Below, piece by piece: positions 8,591-16,932 of a stretch of DNA of 64,000 nucleotides. The translations under genes were made by a program, and so were the position numbers. The notes under the pieces are model-generated. The model was not told the DNA's origin and did no database searches. It worked only from the letters and a program-made list of their open reading frames with translations. The stretch comes from JAGVSV01 sp040766135 (GTDB lineage: Bacteria; Bacillota; Clostridia; Christensenellales; Aristaeellaceae): positions 85,432-149,431 of the forward strand of contig JAXGRA010000005.1 in NCBI GenBank assembly GCA_040766135.1, given 5' to 3'. Numbering within the stretch: the first letter of the stretch is position 1; every line of letters begins with the position of its first letter.

Positions 8591-9963
8591 GGGCTATCCT
8601 CACGGGTCACGTTGTGGATCCATTTGTCCCCGCGCAGGCGGATGAACGCGATCAACCACTTAAATGTCTGGTCAATTTTGGTGAAGAAATACACAATGTA
8701 CAGCGGAAACTTGAACACAAAAGCCGCCAGGGCGGTCAGGGGCAGCACGATAAGCCAGCCGCAGATCATGTCCACCATCATCACAAACTTGTTATCGCCC
8801 GCGCCGCGGTTGATGCCCACAAAGCAGGCGGCGTGGTAGGTGGTACCAATCAGCGTAAAGGCAGCCAGGCCGCTCATGGTCAGTGCCAGCGCGTGCGTGG
8901 CCTCGTCCAGCGCATACAGCGAGATAAATGGTGCGCGCAGCAAAAATACGATGGCGGTCATCACCAGCCCCAGCAGGAAAAACATGATTTGGATGGTGGT
9001 GGCGTACTGCCGGACGAGGGGATAATCCTTCTTGCCCACGGCTTTGCCCACCAGCACGCAGGCCCCACTGGCCAGCGCCGAGCTGAACAGATACCCCAAC
9101 GTCATCAGCATGTCGGTCACAGCGGCGGCGTTGATCATCATCTTGCCCAGCTGGCCGATGATGACCATCTTGATCATGCCCACCAGCGCCCATTGCGCAT
9201 CGGTGATGCCCACGGGCAGCCCATAGCGGGCATAGTCCTTCCAGGCCCAGGCGCGCTGGCGCGTCAGATCGCGCACGGTCACGGGCAGCACCTTTTGAAC
9301 CCGGAAAAAGTAGAAGCATACCAGGCTGGCTTCAATGATGCGTGCCAGCAAGGTGGCGATGGCCGCCCCGCGCACGCCCATGGCTGGGAACCCAAGCTTG
9401 CCAAAGATAAGGATGTAGTTGAGCGTTACATTGCTGATAAGGGAGGTAGCCGTCAGGTAGATGGTAACGCGCACCACTTCCACGCCTTTTAGCATACCAA
9501 TGACGGCAGCGGTGATAGCAAACGGCAGAAAGGACAGGCACACAATGGGCAGATATTCCAGCGCCAGCGCGGTGATCTCCATTTCTTTGGGGTTGATCAC
9601 CAGCGAGATGAAGAAAGTGGGAAACAGGCGGATGAGTATAATAACGGCCAGCGATACCGCAATGCACGCAGCCGCGATAACGGCATAGACCTCCCGGATG
9701 CGCGCCTTGTCCTGTCGCCCCCAGTATTGCGAGATCAGCACGATGGAGCCCCCGGCCAGGCCGCTTAACAGCGCGTTGGAAAAGTTGGTGATGCTGTTGG
9801 ACTGTGCCACCGCCGCCAACGAAAAGCCGTTGGGGTCAATGCGCGCCACCATAATGTTATCGGCCATCACCACCAGCAGCGAGATTAACGATTGAAATGC
9901 CGTGGGCAGCGACAGCCGCAGAATGGACCGATAAAAGGATTTGTCCTTGATGATGCCCTGCAT
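8587..9963 (-). CDS. MATE family efflux transporter
   Basis: 458 residues with about 12 hydrophobic helices in two repeats. MATE features include FQSLISLLVVMADNIMVAR near the N-terminus, ALLSGLAGGSIVLISQYWG in the first bundle, and GASCVL-like ALASGACVLVGKAVGK in the second. The family exports organic cations or drugs in exchange for Na+ or H+. GGAG lies 6 nt before the ATG. It is the middle gene of a minus-strand unit with the rhomboid-like gene (21 bp upstream) and the kinase-like gene (4-nt overlap). Confidence 0.92.
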   Translation of the reverse strand: MQGIIKDKSFYRSILRLSLPTAFQSLISLLVVMADNIMVARIDPNGFSLAAVAQSNSITNFSNALLSGLAGGSIVLISQYWGRQDKARIREVYAVIAAACIAVSLAVIILIRLFPTFFISLVINPKEMEITALALEYLPIVCLSFLPFAITAAVIGMLKGVEVVRVTIYLTATSLISNVTLNYILIFGKLGFPAMGVRGAAIATLLARIIEASLVCFYFFRVQKVLPVTVRDLTRQRAWAWKDYARYGLPVGITDAQWALVGMIKMVIIGQLGKMMINAAAVTDMLMTLGYLFSSALASGACVLVGKAVGKKDYPLVRQYATTIQIMFFLLGLVMTAIVFLLRAPFISLYALDEATHALALTMSGLAAFTLIGTTYHAACFVGINRGAGDNKFVMMVDMICGWLIVLPLTALAAFVFKFPLYIVYFFTKIDQTFKWLIAFIRLRGDKWIHNVTREDSP

Positions 9964-9984
9964 GGTGCGCTCCTTCAGAATATA

Positions 9985-10635
9985 TTATCGCCGAGAATTG
10001 CGGCGGAACTGCTGCCTGCGTTTCCAGTTGCCAATCTCCAGGCGCAGCAGGTTGTACAGATCGCCTCCAAAGAACAGCAGCAGGTGCAAAATGGCCGCGA
10101 TGATGGCGGCGCGCTGTACCATGCCGCCGTTGATGAGCGCCCACAGGAAGAACAAGGCGTTGGCCACCGCCAGCCACTTGATCTTGATGGGCAGCATGAA
10201 AAAGATGAGCACCTGATAGTCCGGGTATAGAATGGCAAAGGCAAAGAACAGCGACAGATTGAGGTAGGTGTTAATGCCAACGCCGGATATCAGCCCCGCC
10301 AGGATGGCACCTATGGCACCCAGCCCATAATATAGAAGGAACCGGCGTGCACCCCAGCGTGATTCCAGCGTGGTACCGATGAAATAATAAAAATACAACG
10401 AAATCAGTGCGTACAGGGGAGAAAGCGCATCCGGTATGACCAAAAACGTAACAAGCCGCCATATCTCGCCGCGCATCAAGCCTGCACGCGTAAGCATCAG
10501 GCGCTCCAACAGAGGGTAATGCGGGAACATAAACTGCAAAAGGTATGTGCCTGCCATTGCAAATACCACATATCGGAAAAAAGGCTGTACCCGCCACGCA
10601 TATAACTTGCGCTCCAATTTATCCATCCATTTCAT
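9985..10635 (-). CDS. Rhomboid-like integral membrane protein, probably not a protease
   Basis: 216 residues with about six membrane helices. GEIWRLVTFLVIPD followed by YYFIGTTLESRWGARRFLLYYG is the rhomboid L1-loop pattern (E-x-W-R and the GxxLE-x-xWG turn). The GxSG catalytic serine motif of active rhomboids is absent: the corresponding segment reads GINTYLNLSLFFAFA. The tail (residues 195-216) is very basic (KRRQQFRRNSRR). It is probably a rhomboid pseudoprotease with a chaperone or membrane role, which is inference. AGGAGGGG stands 6 nt before the ATG at 10635. Confidence 0.75.
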   Translation of the reverse strand: MKWMDKLERKLYAWRVQPFFRYVVFAMAGTYLLQFMFPHYPLLERLMLTRAGLMRGEIWRLVTFLVIPDALSPLYALISLYFYYFIGTTLESRWGARRFLLYYGLGAIGAILAGLISGVGINTYLNLSLFFAFAILYPDYQVLIFFMLPIKIKWLAVANALFFLWALINGGMVQRAAIIAAILHLLLFFGGDLYNLLRLEIGNWKRRQQFRRNSRR

Positions 10636-10748
10636 ATGAACCCCTCCTGTCTGATGGTGCTTACGACAAGCAAAATCGTACTATGTTTTAGCAGAGACGT
10701 CAAGAAAGCCGATTTTCACAACTCGAGAATAAAAATGCGGAAAATAGC

Positions 10749-10777
10749 TTGACAACCGCATAAACATGCAGTATGAT
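10749..10777 (+). promoter_or_regulatory. Promoter of the amino acid ABC transporter binding-protein gene
   Basis: Perfect -35 TTGACA, 17 bp spacer, -10 TATGAT. The -10 covers the in-frame ATG at 10773, so that codon cannot be the start. Confidence 0.8.
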
Positions 10778-10805
10778 TTCAATGACCACGAAGGAGGGTA
10801 TGGAC

Positions 10806-11543
10806 ATGAAGAAGGTATTGGCACTATTGGTAGCACTGATGATGGTTGGGGTGATGGGCACCGCCACAGCAGCAGATAAGTTGGTGGTGGGCACCAACGC
10901 GGAATTTGCACCCTTTGAGTACATTGATGATGACGGCAAGTATGCAGGCTTTGACATTGACCTGATTGATGCCATTATGAAGCTGGTTGGGGTGGAGTAC
11001 GAGGTCATCTCCATCGAGTTTGATGCGCTGTTGCCTGCGCTGGCCTCCGGCCAGATTAATCTGTCCATCTCGGGGATGACCATCAACGAAGAGCGTGCAC
11101 AGAACGTGCTGTTCTCCGAGCCGTATTTCAATGCATCGCAAAAGCTGATGGTGGTTGAAGGATCGGCCATTACCTGCGCTGCCGATCTGAAGGAAGGCAT
11201 GAAGATTGGTGTGCAGATGGGCACCACGGGCGACCTGTATGCCACCGACAACCTCTCGGTCGAGGTGGTGCGCTACAACAAGATTCTGGATGCTATTCTG
11301 GATATGAAGAACGGCCGTCTGGATGCCGTGATGACCGACGCTGCGCCCAGCGATTATTATGCCAAGGCTGCCGGCGGGCTGACGGTGCTGCCAGAGGAAC
11401 TGTCCGAGGAAAAATACGGCATAGCAGTGAAGCTGGACAACACCGAGCTGATTGAAAAAATCAACGCGGCCCTGGCGCAGCTGGTGGAGGATGGCACCTA
11501 CGAAACCATCCATGCCAAGTACTTTACTCCCGCCGAAGAATAA
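10806..11543 (+). CDS. Polar amino acid ABC transporter, substrate-binding protein
   Basis: 245 residues. A signal peptide (MKKVLALLVALMMV, then ATAAD) ends in an AxA-type site with no lipobox cysteine. The mature part begins LVVGTNAEFAPFEYIDDDGK, the typical start of family 3 binding proteins, and includes ISGMTINEERAQNVLFSEPYF and GVQMGTTGD. It binds an amino acid outside the membrane; ligand specificity cannot be read from the sequence. I start at 10806 because AAGGAGGG is 6-10 nt upstream and the promoter -10 excludes the earlier ATG. The lack of a lipid anchor is unusual for a Gram-positive; a soluble secreted form or a lineage with another retention mode is possible. Confidence 0.9.
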   Translation: MKKVLALLVALMMVGVMGTATAADKLVVGTNAEFAPFEYIDDDGKYAGFDIDLIDAIMKLVGVEYEVISIEFDALLPALASGQINLSISGMTINEERAQNVLFSEPYFNASQKLMVVEGSAITCAADLKEGMKIGVQMGTTGDLYATDNLSVEVVRYNKILDAILDMKNGRLDAVMTDAAPSDYYAKAAGGLTVLPEELSEEKYGIAVKLDNTELIEKINAALAQLVEDGTYETIHAKYFTPAEE

Positions 11544-11587
11544 TACTGATTCCAAACATTCATGCATCATCGTGTCGGGTCTTTTGA

Positions 11588-11658
11588 CTTGCAGCATCGT
11601 CGAGCTGCTCGGTCAGCATAGCGCTGCTACGCTTCCCTCGGCTGCTCCTTGCTGCAAG
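11588..11658. repeat. Intergenic inverted repeat with structured interior
   Basis: Perfect 9-nt arms CTTGCAGCA (11588-11596) and TGCTGCAAG (11650-11658) enclose a 53-nt segment containing smaller GAGC/GCTC and AGC/GCT complementarities. It sits in the 262-bp gap between the binding-protein and permease genes. It may stabilise the 3' end of the binding-protein mRNA, or be a dispersed palindromic repeat. Confidence 0.5.
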
Positions 11659-11725
11659 CCAAAATCCCTCTCCCCTTTGGATGCATTACTGTTTTACATC
11701 GGTATAAAAACACATTTTTTTCCGG

Positions 11726-11753
11726 GTATGCCGCCGCTTTTACGGCGGCATAC
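11726..11753. terminator. Strong hairpin before the permease gene, possible terminator
   Basis: An 11-bp perfect stem (11726-11736 with 11743-11753) and a 6-nt loop. It is followed only by TTGTGT rather than a clean U run, so termination would be partial. This fits uneven expression of binding protein over permease. Confidence 0.45.
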
Positions 11754-11776
11754 TTGTGTCCGGGGCAACAAACTTG

Positions 11777-11785
11777 TGGTATGAT
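11777..11785 (+). promoter_or_regulatory. Extended -10 promoter for the permease-ATPase pair
   Basis: TGGTATGAT, an extended -10 element, just after the hairpin and 20 bp before the permease start. No good -35 is at the right distance. Confidence 0.45.
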
Positions 11786-11805
11786 AATGCAAAGGGGGTG
11801 CATAC

Positions 11806-12516
11806 GTGGGCTTCTTTGAACAGCTGGCCAGGGATTTTCAGTTTAACATCATTGACGGCGACCGGTATCTCATGCTGGTGCGCGGCCTGGGCACCACGGT
11901 GCTCATTGCGATGTGCGCAGCCATTATCGGCATTGTGCTGGGCAGTGTGATTGCGCTGATGCGCCTGTCCACTTGGCGGGTGGGCAAAACGTTCTATCCC
12001 CTGCGTGCGATATCCAGCTTCTATGTCGATGTCATCCGCGGCACGCCCATGGTGGTGCAGCTGATGATCATGTATTATGTTATCTTAGCTTCCTCCAGCC
12101 TGAGCAAGGAACTGATTGCCATCATCAGCTTTGGCTTAAACAGCGCGGCCTATACCTCTGAAATCGTGCGCGGCGGCATTTTGGCCGTGGACAAGGGGCA
12201 GACCGAGGCCGGGCGCTCGCTGGGCCTGTCCTCGGCGCAGACTATGATGCTGGTGGTGCTGCCGCAAAGTGTGCGCATTGTGATTCCCTCGTTGTTTAAC
12301 GAGTTTATCATGCTGCTGAAGGAAACCTCGGTGGTGGGCTTCATTGGCCTGGCAGATTTGACCAAGGCTGGTGATTTCATCCGCAGCCGCACGTTCTCGG
12401 CGTTCTTCCCGCTGATGACGGTGGCGGTGACATATTTTGTGATTGTATCACTGTTGACCCGCGTGTTCGGACGCGTGGAAAGGAGGCTGCGCAAAGGCGA
12501 TGGCAGAACAGCCTGA
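11806..12516 (+). CDS. Polar amino acid ABC transporter permease
   Basis: 236 residues with about five helices. Family marks are GLGTTVLIAMCAAIIGIVLG near the N-terminus, FYVDVIRGTPMVVQLMIMYY, and the EAA loop in DKGQTEAGRSLGLSSAQTMM. This is the HisM/GlnP type of inner-membrane permease that partners with a GlnQ-like ATPase. The start is a GTG with AAAGGGGGT 6-8 nt upstream. It overlaps the ATPase gene by 17 nt. Confidence 0.92.
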   Translation: MGFFEQLARDFQFNIIDGDRYLMLVRGLGTTVLIAMCAAIIGIVLGSVIALMRLSTWRVGKTFYPLRAISSFYVDVIRGTPMVVQLMIMYYVILASSSLSKELIAIISFGLNSAAYTSEIVRGGILAVDKGQTEAGRSLGLSSAQTMMLVVLPQSVRIVIPSLFNEFIMLLKETSVVGFIGLADLTKAGDFIRSRTFSAFFPLMTVAVTYFVIVSLLTRVFGRVERRLRKGDGRTA

Positions 12517-13246
12517 CAATGTATTGATCGAAACCATCGGGCTGGAAAAACACTTTGACAGCCTGCATGTGCTGCGCGGCATCGACCAGCAGGTAAAGCG
12601 CGGCGAAAAAGTGGTGGTGATAGGCCCTTCGGGTTCGGGCAAAAGCACCTTTCTGCGCTGCCTGAACCGCTTAGAGGAACCCACCGGCGGCCAGATACTG
12701 TTTGAAGGGGTGGACATCACCGCCAAGCACAGCGACATCAACCGCATCCGCCGCAAGATGGGCATGGTGTTCCAGCAGTTTAACCTGTTCCCGCACATGA
12801 CGGTGCTGCGCAATATGACGCTGGCCCCGGTACGCCTGAAGGTGATGAGCCAGGAGCAGGCCGAGGAAAAAGCCATGGGCCTGCTGACGCGCATTGGCTT
12901 AAAGGACAAAGCAACGCAATATCCGCGCGCGTTGTCCGGCGGCCAGCAGCAGCGCATCGCCATCCTGCGGGCGCTGAACATGAACCCCGACATCATGCTG
13001 TTTGACGAACCCACCAGTGCGCTGGACCCCGAAATGGTGGGTGAGGTGCTGGACCTGATGCGCCAACTGGTCAACGACGGCATGACCATGGTGGTGGTCA
13101 CCCATGAGATGGGCTTTGCCCGCGAGGTGGGCGACCGCATACTGTTCATGGATGAGGGCGTAATTGTAGAGGAAGCGCCGCCCGCACAGCTGTTTGGCAA
13201 CCCGCAGAAGGAGCGTACCACGAAGTTTTTGGAGAAGGTGCTGTAA
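12500..13246 (+). CDS. Polar amino acid ABC transporter ATP-binding protein
   Basis: 248 residues, typical of GlnQ/HisP. Walker A GPSGSGKST, Q-loop MVFQQFNLFPHM, signature LSGGQQQRIAILRAL, Walker B IMLFDEPTSALDPEM, switch MVVVTHEMGFAREV. The mature system is the binding protein at 10806, this ATPase dimer and a permease dimer; ATP hydrolysis drives amino acid uptake. The start lies inside the end of the permease gene, so the two are coupled. Confidence 0.94.
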   Translation: MAEQPDNVLIETIGLEKHFDSLHVLRGIDQQVKRGEKVVVIGPSGSGKSTFLRCLNRLEEPTGGQILFEGVDITAKHSDINRIRRKMGMVFQQFNLFPHMTVLRNMTLAPVRLKVMSQEQAEEKAMGLLTRIGLKDKATQYPRALSGGQQQRIAILRALNMNPDIMLFDEPTSALDPEMVGEVLDLMRQLVNDGMTMVVVTHEMGFAREVGDRILFMDEGVIVEEAPPAQLFGNPQKERTTKFLEKVL

Positions 13247-13275
13247 TTCTGCTTATAGAAATAAGCATAATAAAG

Positions 13276-13317
13276 TGAAAGAACCAAGATCATGCGATGT
13301 GGCTCTTTCATTTTCAC
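13276..13317. terminator. Probable bidirectional terminator
   Basis: Arms 13276-13285 and 13301-13310 pair at 9 of 10 positions. TTTT follows on the plus strand and TTTATTA on the minus strand. It lies between the convergent ATPase gene and the orphan gene at 13380-14324. Confidence 0.55.
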
Positions 13318-13379
13318 ATTTGAGGTTATAGTCTTCTAATACAGGGATTGCAAATTTCGCGAATAGGCCAGCCAGAAAA

Positions 13380-14324
13380 TCAGAGAGTGAAAATGTTTTC
13401 CCACATTGTGATTGAATCAGGAAGAACCGCTTTGTATTCTTCGTAAAACTGTTCCAAATTCTCTTGGCTAATCCGAATTACATTTTCAGATTTCAAATCA
13501 TTCTCAAAGAGAGGTGCGTATACAAACACCTCATATCCTTGTTCAACGAAACTTTGAAACTGTGTAGAACTAAGGACTTCTTGGTACTTCGGGCCTTTCA
13601 CTTGAACAACGGCTTTTTTCTGACTTTTGAGATTGCGAGAACGAAACTCACACTCTATTTTTATGGATGTCGATTTGTTTGCAATAGAGTTTGAGAGAAG
13701 GTAATAGTCGTGCTTGATTTGGATGTAGGAAATTACCAACTCTTCAAGTTCAAAGTCAGGAAGGTTACTGATAAAGTTGCCTTCACCATTTACACAATAA
13801 TCAAATGCATTTCGTCCGGAGCATTTATTAAACGCATATTTTGAAAAAGCAACGATTATCTCATCGCGTAATGTTTGTGCTGTACCAGACCTTGGACGAT
13901 TAAAAGAGGCTTTGATTTGTCCCGGAACCTCATGGCCGAACAGATATGCCTCTACAGGAAGTATTGCACCGATATCTAACTGCCGGTCACAATACGGCTT
14001 GGCTGTTTCTTTCGCACGACAAATCCAATAATCACCATTAAGGTCACGAGTCCAAAACAAAGTGCTTTCTTTGGCATCCCAGAACACATTGAGAACATGG
14101 CCAATTCGCTTCTTTGACTTTTTTAGGGAGTGTTTAACGGCATAATAGTATTCCCTGTAAGAAGAAATATCGTGATTAGAATCGTAGACATAGCTCCATC
14201 CAATCGCCAGATATTGCTGTCCCTCATGTCCTAAACAGAAATCCATTAGGGCGGGTCTGTTCTCGTATGCCTTCTCTTCAGTTCCGCCGGTCTTTAGGTT
14301 AAGGCGATACACACATTCAGCCAT
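13380..14324 (-). CDS. Unrecognised protein with N-terminal sensor-like domain and C-terminal PD-(D/E)XK-like nuclease motif
   Basis: 314 residues, clearly more AT-rich in its codons than its neighbours, which suggests acquisition. The N-terminal half contains IGWSYV (residues 41-46), LFWTRDLNGDYWICRAK (about 89-105) and HEVPGQIKASF (131-141). This is a pattern I associate with small barrel domains found ahead of nucleases, though I cannot name the family. The C-terminal half has IECEFRSR (223-230) and KAVVQVKG (237-244), resembling the acidic residues and (E/Q)xK of PD-(D/E)XK restriction-type nucleases. A strand-helix EVFVYAPLF follows. GGAGGTG lies 5 nt before the ATG. No methyltransferase or helicase is adjacent. 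A stand-alone restriction-like or defence protein is my inference. Confidence 0.5.
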   Translation of the reverse strand: MAECVYRLNLKTGGTEEKAYENRPALMDFCLGHEGQQYLAIGWSYVYDSNHDISSYREYYYAVKHSLKKSKKRIGHVLNVFWDAKESTLFWTRDLNGDYWICRAKETAKPYCDRQLDIGAILPVEAYLFGHEVPGQIKASFNRPRSGTAQTLRDEIIVAFSKYAFNKCSGRNAFDYCVNGEGNFISNLPDFELEELVISYIQIKHDYYLLSNSIANKSTSIKIECEFRSRNLKSQKKAVVQVKGPKYQEVLSSTQFQSFVEQGYEVFVYAPLFENDLKSENVIRISQENLEQFYEEYKAVLPDSITMWENIFTL

Positions 14325-14358
14325 AGGCGCACCTCCATTACGTTCTCGTTCCTGAATG

Positions 14359-15378
14359 TCACTGCTTGTTGTCGTAGTATTCTTCTACCGCTGCAAAGAA
14401 CGCATCGATGTTTTTCCAGGGGCTCAGCGGCGGAATATCGCACCCGGAGGATACGACAAAGTTTGGGTGTTGCGGGCAGCAGTCCCTCATCAGCTGCAGG
14501 GTGCACTCGCGCATGCTTTCCGGCGTGCCAAAGAGAAACTGTGTCGAAGGGCTTACATTGCCCATGACCAGCACATCATTAGGGATTTTGCTGACAATTT
14601 CGGCCATGTTGACGGCATCCCCAAAGTGATAGCCATCACACTGCGTGCGCAGGATAGACTCCAGCATAAACGGGGTATTGTTACCACAGTTATGGTAGAT
14701 AACCAGAAAATCATCGGATTTGACGGCCTGCGCAATCGCGCGGACATAGGGCTCGGAAAACTCCTCTGCCAATGCAGGGGATAACAGGCCGGACAAAGGT
14801 TCCGCCATGACAATGCCATGTGCACCGGCTTCTTTGTATGCCTGCGCATAGGCAATCAGAAAATCAGTGGCCTTTTGCAGCACGGTATGGACTGTTTCAG
14901 GCTCCTCATAGCAATCCATCATGATATCGCTGACCCCCATCAGGCGGCCTGCCAATGAGTAGGGGCCGATGATGCCCGCAAATACCGGCCGGTCGGTGAT
15001 CAGCTGACAGGCTTCGCGGATGGCCTGTACATATTTTCCTGTGCGCCCGGCACCCACTGCAGGAACGTTCAGCGCCTGGGCCTCCTCCATGGAACGCACC
15101 AGCACATCCTTGACAGTGGGCACCTCGCCGGGAAGAAATTGCGCCTTTGCGCCAAAGGCTTCTGCTTCTACCGATAGATCCATCATGCTGACAGCGGCGC
15201 AGGCCGGTGTGCGATCGGCCACCAGCTTCATGCCTTGGGCCTGCAGAGAGGCATCGGCTGTCAACTGTTCTACGCTGATATCCATCAGGCTGATGCAGGG
15301 GAAAGAGAGGATGGGCATTGCCCGCTTTTTGGGGGCTGCTATCAGATTTGCTATCCAGTCGTGCATACTGTGTTTCAT
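14359..15378 (-). CDS. Uroporphyrinogen decarboxylase family protein, corrinoid methyltransferase-like
   Basis: 339 residues. It has the UroD-fold TIM barrel of the MtaA/MtbA/CmuA group: IIGPYSLAGRLMGVSDIM, EPLSGLLSPALAEEF, and zinc-binding residues in YHNCGNN (His-x-Cys) and SSGCDIPP (second Cys). These residues, absent from true heme-pathway HemE, mark cobalamin- or CoM-dependent methyl transfer. The methyl donor is unknown and no corrinoid protein gene is adjacent. It lies 35 bp upstream of the orphan gene on the same strand, so the two may be co-transcribed. Confidence 0.8.
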   Translation of the reverse strand: MKHSMHDWIANLIAAPKKRAMPILSFPCISLMDISVEQLTADASLQAQGMKLVADRTPACAAVSMMDLSVEAEAFGAKAQFLPGEVPTVKDVLVRSMEEAQALNVPAVGAGRTGKYVQAIREACQLITDRPVFAGIIGPYSLAGRLMGVSDIMMDCYEEPETVHTVLQKATDFLIAYAQAYKEAGAHGIVMAEPLSGLLSPALAEEFSEPYVRAIAQAVKSDDFLVIYHNCGNNTPFMLESILRTQCDGYHFGDAVNMAEIVSKIPNDVLVMGNVSPSTQFLFGTPESMRECTLQLMRDCCPQHPNFVVSSGCDIPPLSPWKNIDAFFAAVEEYYDNKQ

Positions 15379-15473
15379 GCTGCTCCTTTGCTGGTTGTCC
15401 GTTGTGCGCGTTTCCTGCGTAAAGTTTCGCGCATCAGCGGAAAAGTCAACCCATGTATAATTTTAGTGTGTCC

Positions 15474-15503
15474 ATTATAGACAACAAGTTACATGGACGT
15501 CAA
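15474..15503 (-). promoter_or_regulatory. Promoter for the UroD-family gene
   Basis: On the minus strand: -35 TTGACG, 18 bp, -10 TATAAT. It lies about 95 bp before the start codon. Confidence 0.65.
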
Positions 15504-15562
15504 ATAACAATGCGTTTAAAAGAATGAATGCGTTGTTTCCTTTTTTATAGTGAGGGCCGCCC

Positions 15563-15591
15563 TTGTCCGATTCCTTGTTTTATCGTACAAT
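15563..15591 (+). promoter_or_regulatory. Promoter of tilS-hpt
   Basis: -35 TTGTCC, 17 bp, -10 TACAAT. The expected start site coincides with the ATG at 15598, so the message may be leaderless. Confidence 0.5.
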
Positions 15592-15597
15592 CGCCGC

Positions 15598-16932
15598 ATG
15601 GATTTCGCGTCTTTGGTTGCCTGTGTGCAGGCCTCGTACGCGGCCGTGGGCAGGCCCGGGCGCGTGCTGTTGGCCCTGTCCGGCGGGGTGGATTCGGTAG
15701 TGCTGCTGCATGCGCTGGTGTCGCTGCGCAAGCAGGAAGGGTTTGTATTGTCCGCCGTGCATGTCCATCATGGCTTGCGCGCTGAGGCCGATGCAGATGC
15801 GGAGTTTGTGCAAGCGCTGTGCGCGCAGCTGGATGTAAAAATTGTGGTTGTGCGCGTACAGGTAGGCCCAGGCAATCTGGAAGCCGAGGCCCGCGATGCG
15901 CGTTACCGCGCGCTGCATGCGCAGGCGCAGCAAGAGGACGCCGATGTCATCGCGCTGGCCCACCATGCTGATGACCAGGTGGAGACCATCCTGATGCACT
16001 GGATGCGCGGTGCGGGCGGCCAGGGGCTGGCCGGTATGCGCGAACTGTCCGGTAACCTGTGGCGGCCGCTGCTGACGCTCCCGCGCGCGCATCTGGAAAA
16101 TGCCGCGAAGGAAATTGGCGCTGCTTGGTGCGAGGATGCCAGCAACCAGGATGTAACGCTTATGCGCAATGCGCTGCGGCATCGGGTGCTGCCCGAACTG
16201 CGGGCTATTTGGCCGGGGTTTGAAACAAGCGTCGCACGCGCGGCGCGCCTGACTGCCATGGATGAGGACTGGGCGGAGCATGAGGCCGCATTGTGGCTGG
16301 AGCAGCATGCCTCCCAGCATCCGGCTTGTTTGTTTGTACCGGTCGAAGCTTGTACGCAGCTGATGCCCTCATTGCAAAGGCGCGTGCTGCGCCGTATGTG
16401 CGGGCATTTGGGCTTTGTGCCCGACATGGATTTGACCGACCGGCTGATGCAGTTGCTGCAAGTACCCGATGGCAGTATCAACCTGCTAAGCGGTACGCGG
16501 GCAGTGCGCACGGATATACGGCTGCATTTTATGCCCCAGCACCCTGTACTGCTGCAGCCGGGTTATCTGCACATGGAAGCTCAAACCGCGCAAGTGGGCA
16601 CGGCCCAGGGCCGGTGGCAGGTGTTTGACCTGGAGGGAGTATCTGGTGCGGTGCTGCGCTTGCCGCAGGCGGGGGATTATATTGCGCCGCTGGGGATGCA
16701 AGGCACGCAAAAACTGTCAAAGTACCTGTCCGGGCGCGGGGTGGATGAACCGCTGCGCCGCCATGTGCCGGTGCTGGCGCTGGGGTCAGATGTGCGCTGG
16801 GCGGTGGGCGTGGGCCTGTCGCAGTATGCGGCGGTATCGCCTGCCACGCGCAACCGCGTTCAATTGATGTATTCGGGCAGGCTGCCCTGGGATACAGATC
16901 GTGCTGTGAAGGAGGAACTATTGGATGGCTGA
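15598..16932 (+). CDS. tilS: tRNA(Ile)-lysidine synthase
   Basis: 444 residues. The N-type ATP pyrophosphatase loop LALSGGVDSVVLLHAL is near residues 20-35. It is followed by VHVHHGLR, ALAHHADDQVETILMHWMRGAGGQGLAGM and DASNQDVTLMRNALRHRVLP, all diagnostic. A C-terminal TilS domain follows (about 330-430). The enzyme converts C34 of tRNA-Ile(CAU) to lysidine with Lys and ATP. An in-frame GTG at 15550 would add 16 residues but lies upstream of the promoter. The ATG at 15598 has no ribosome binding site, consistent with leaderless initiation. It overlaps hpt by 8 nt. Confidence 0.9.
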   Translation: MDFASLVACVQASYAAVGRPGRVLLALSGGVDSVVLLHALVSLRKQEGFVLSAVHVHHGLRAEADADAEFVQALCAQLDVKIVVVRVQVGPGNLEAEARDARYRALHAQAQQEDADVIALAHHADDQVETILMHWMRGAGGQGLAGMRELSGNLWRPLLTLPRAHLENAAKEIGAAWCEDASNQDVTLMRNALRHRVLPELRAIWPGFETSVARAARLTAMDEDWAEHEAALWLEQHASQHPACLFVPVEACTQLMPSLQRRVLRRMCGHLGFVPDMDLTDRLMQLLQVPDGSINLLSGTRAVRTDIRLHFMPQHPVLLQPGYLHMEAQTAQVGTAQGRWQVFDLEGVSGAVLRLPQAGDYIAPLGMQGTQKLSKYLSGRGVDEPLRRHVPVLALGSDVRWAVGVGLSQYAAVSPATRNRVQLMYSGRLPWDTDRAVKEELLDG

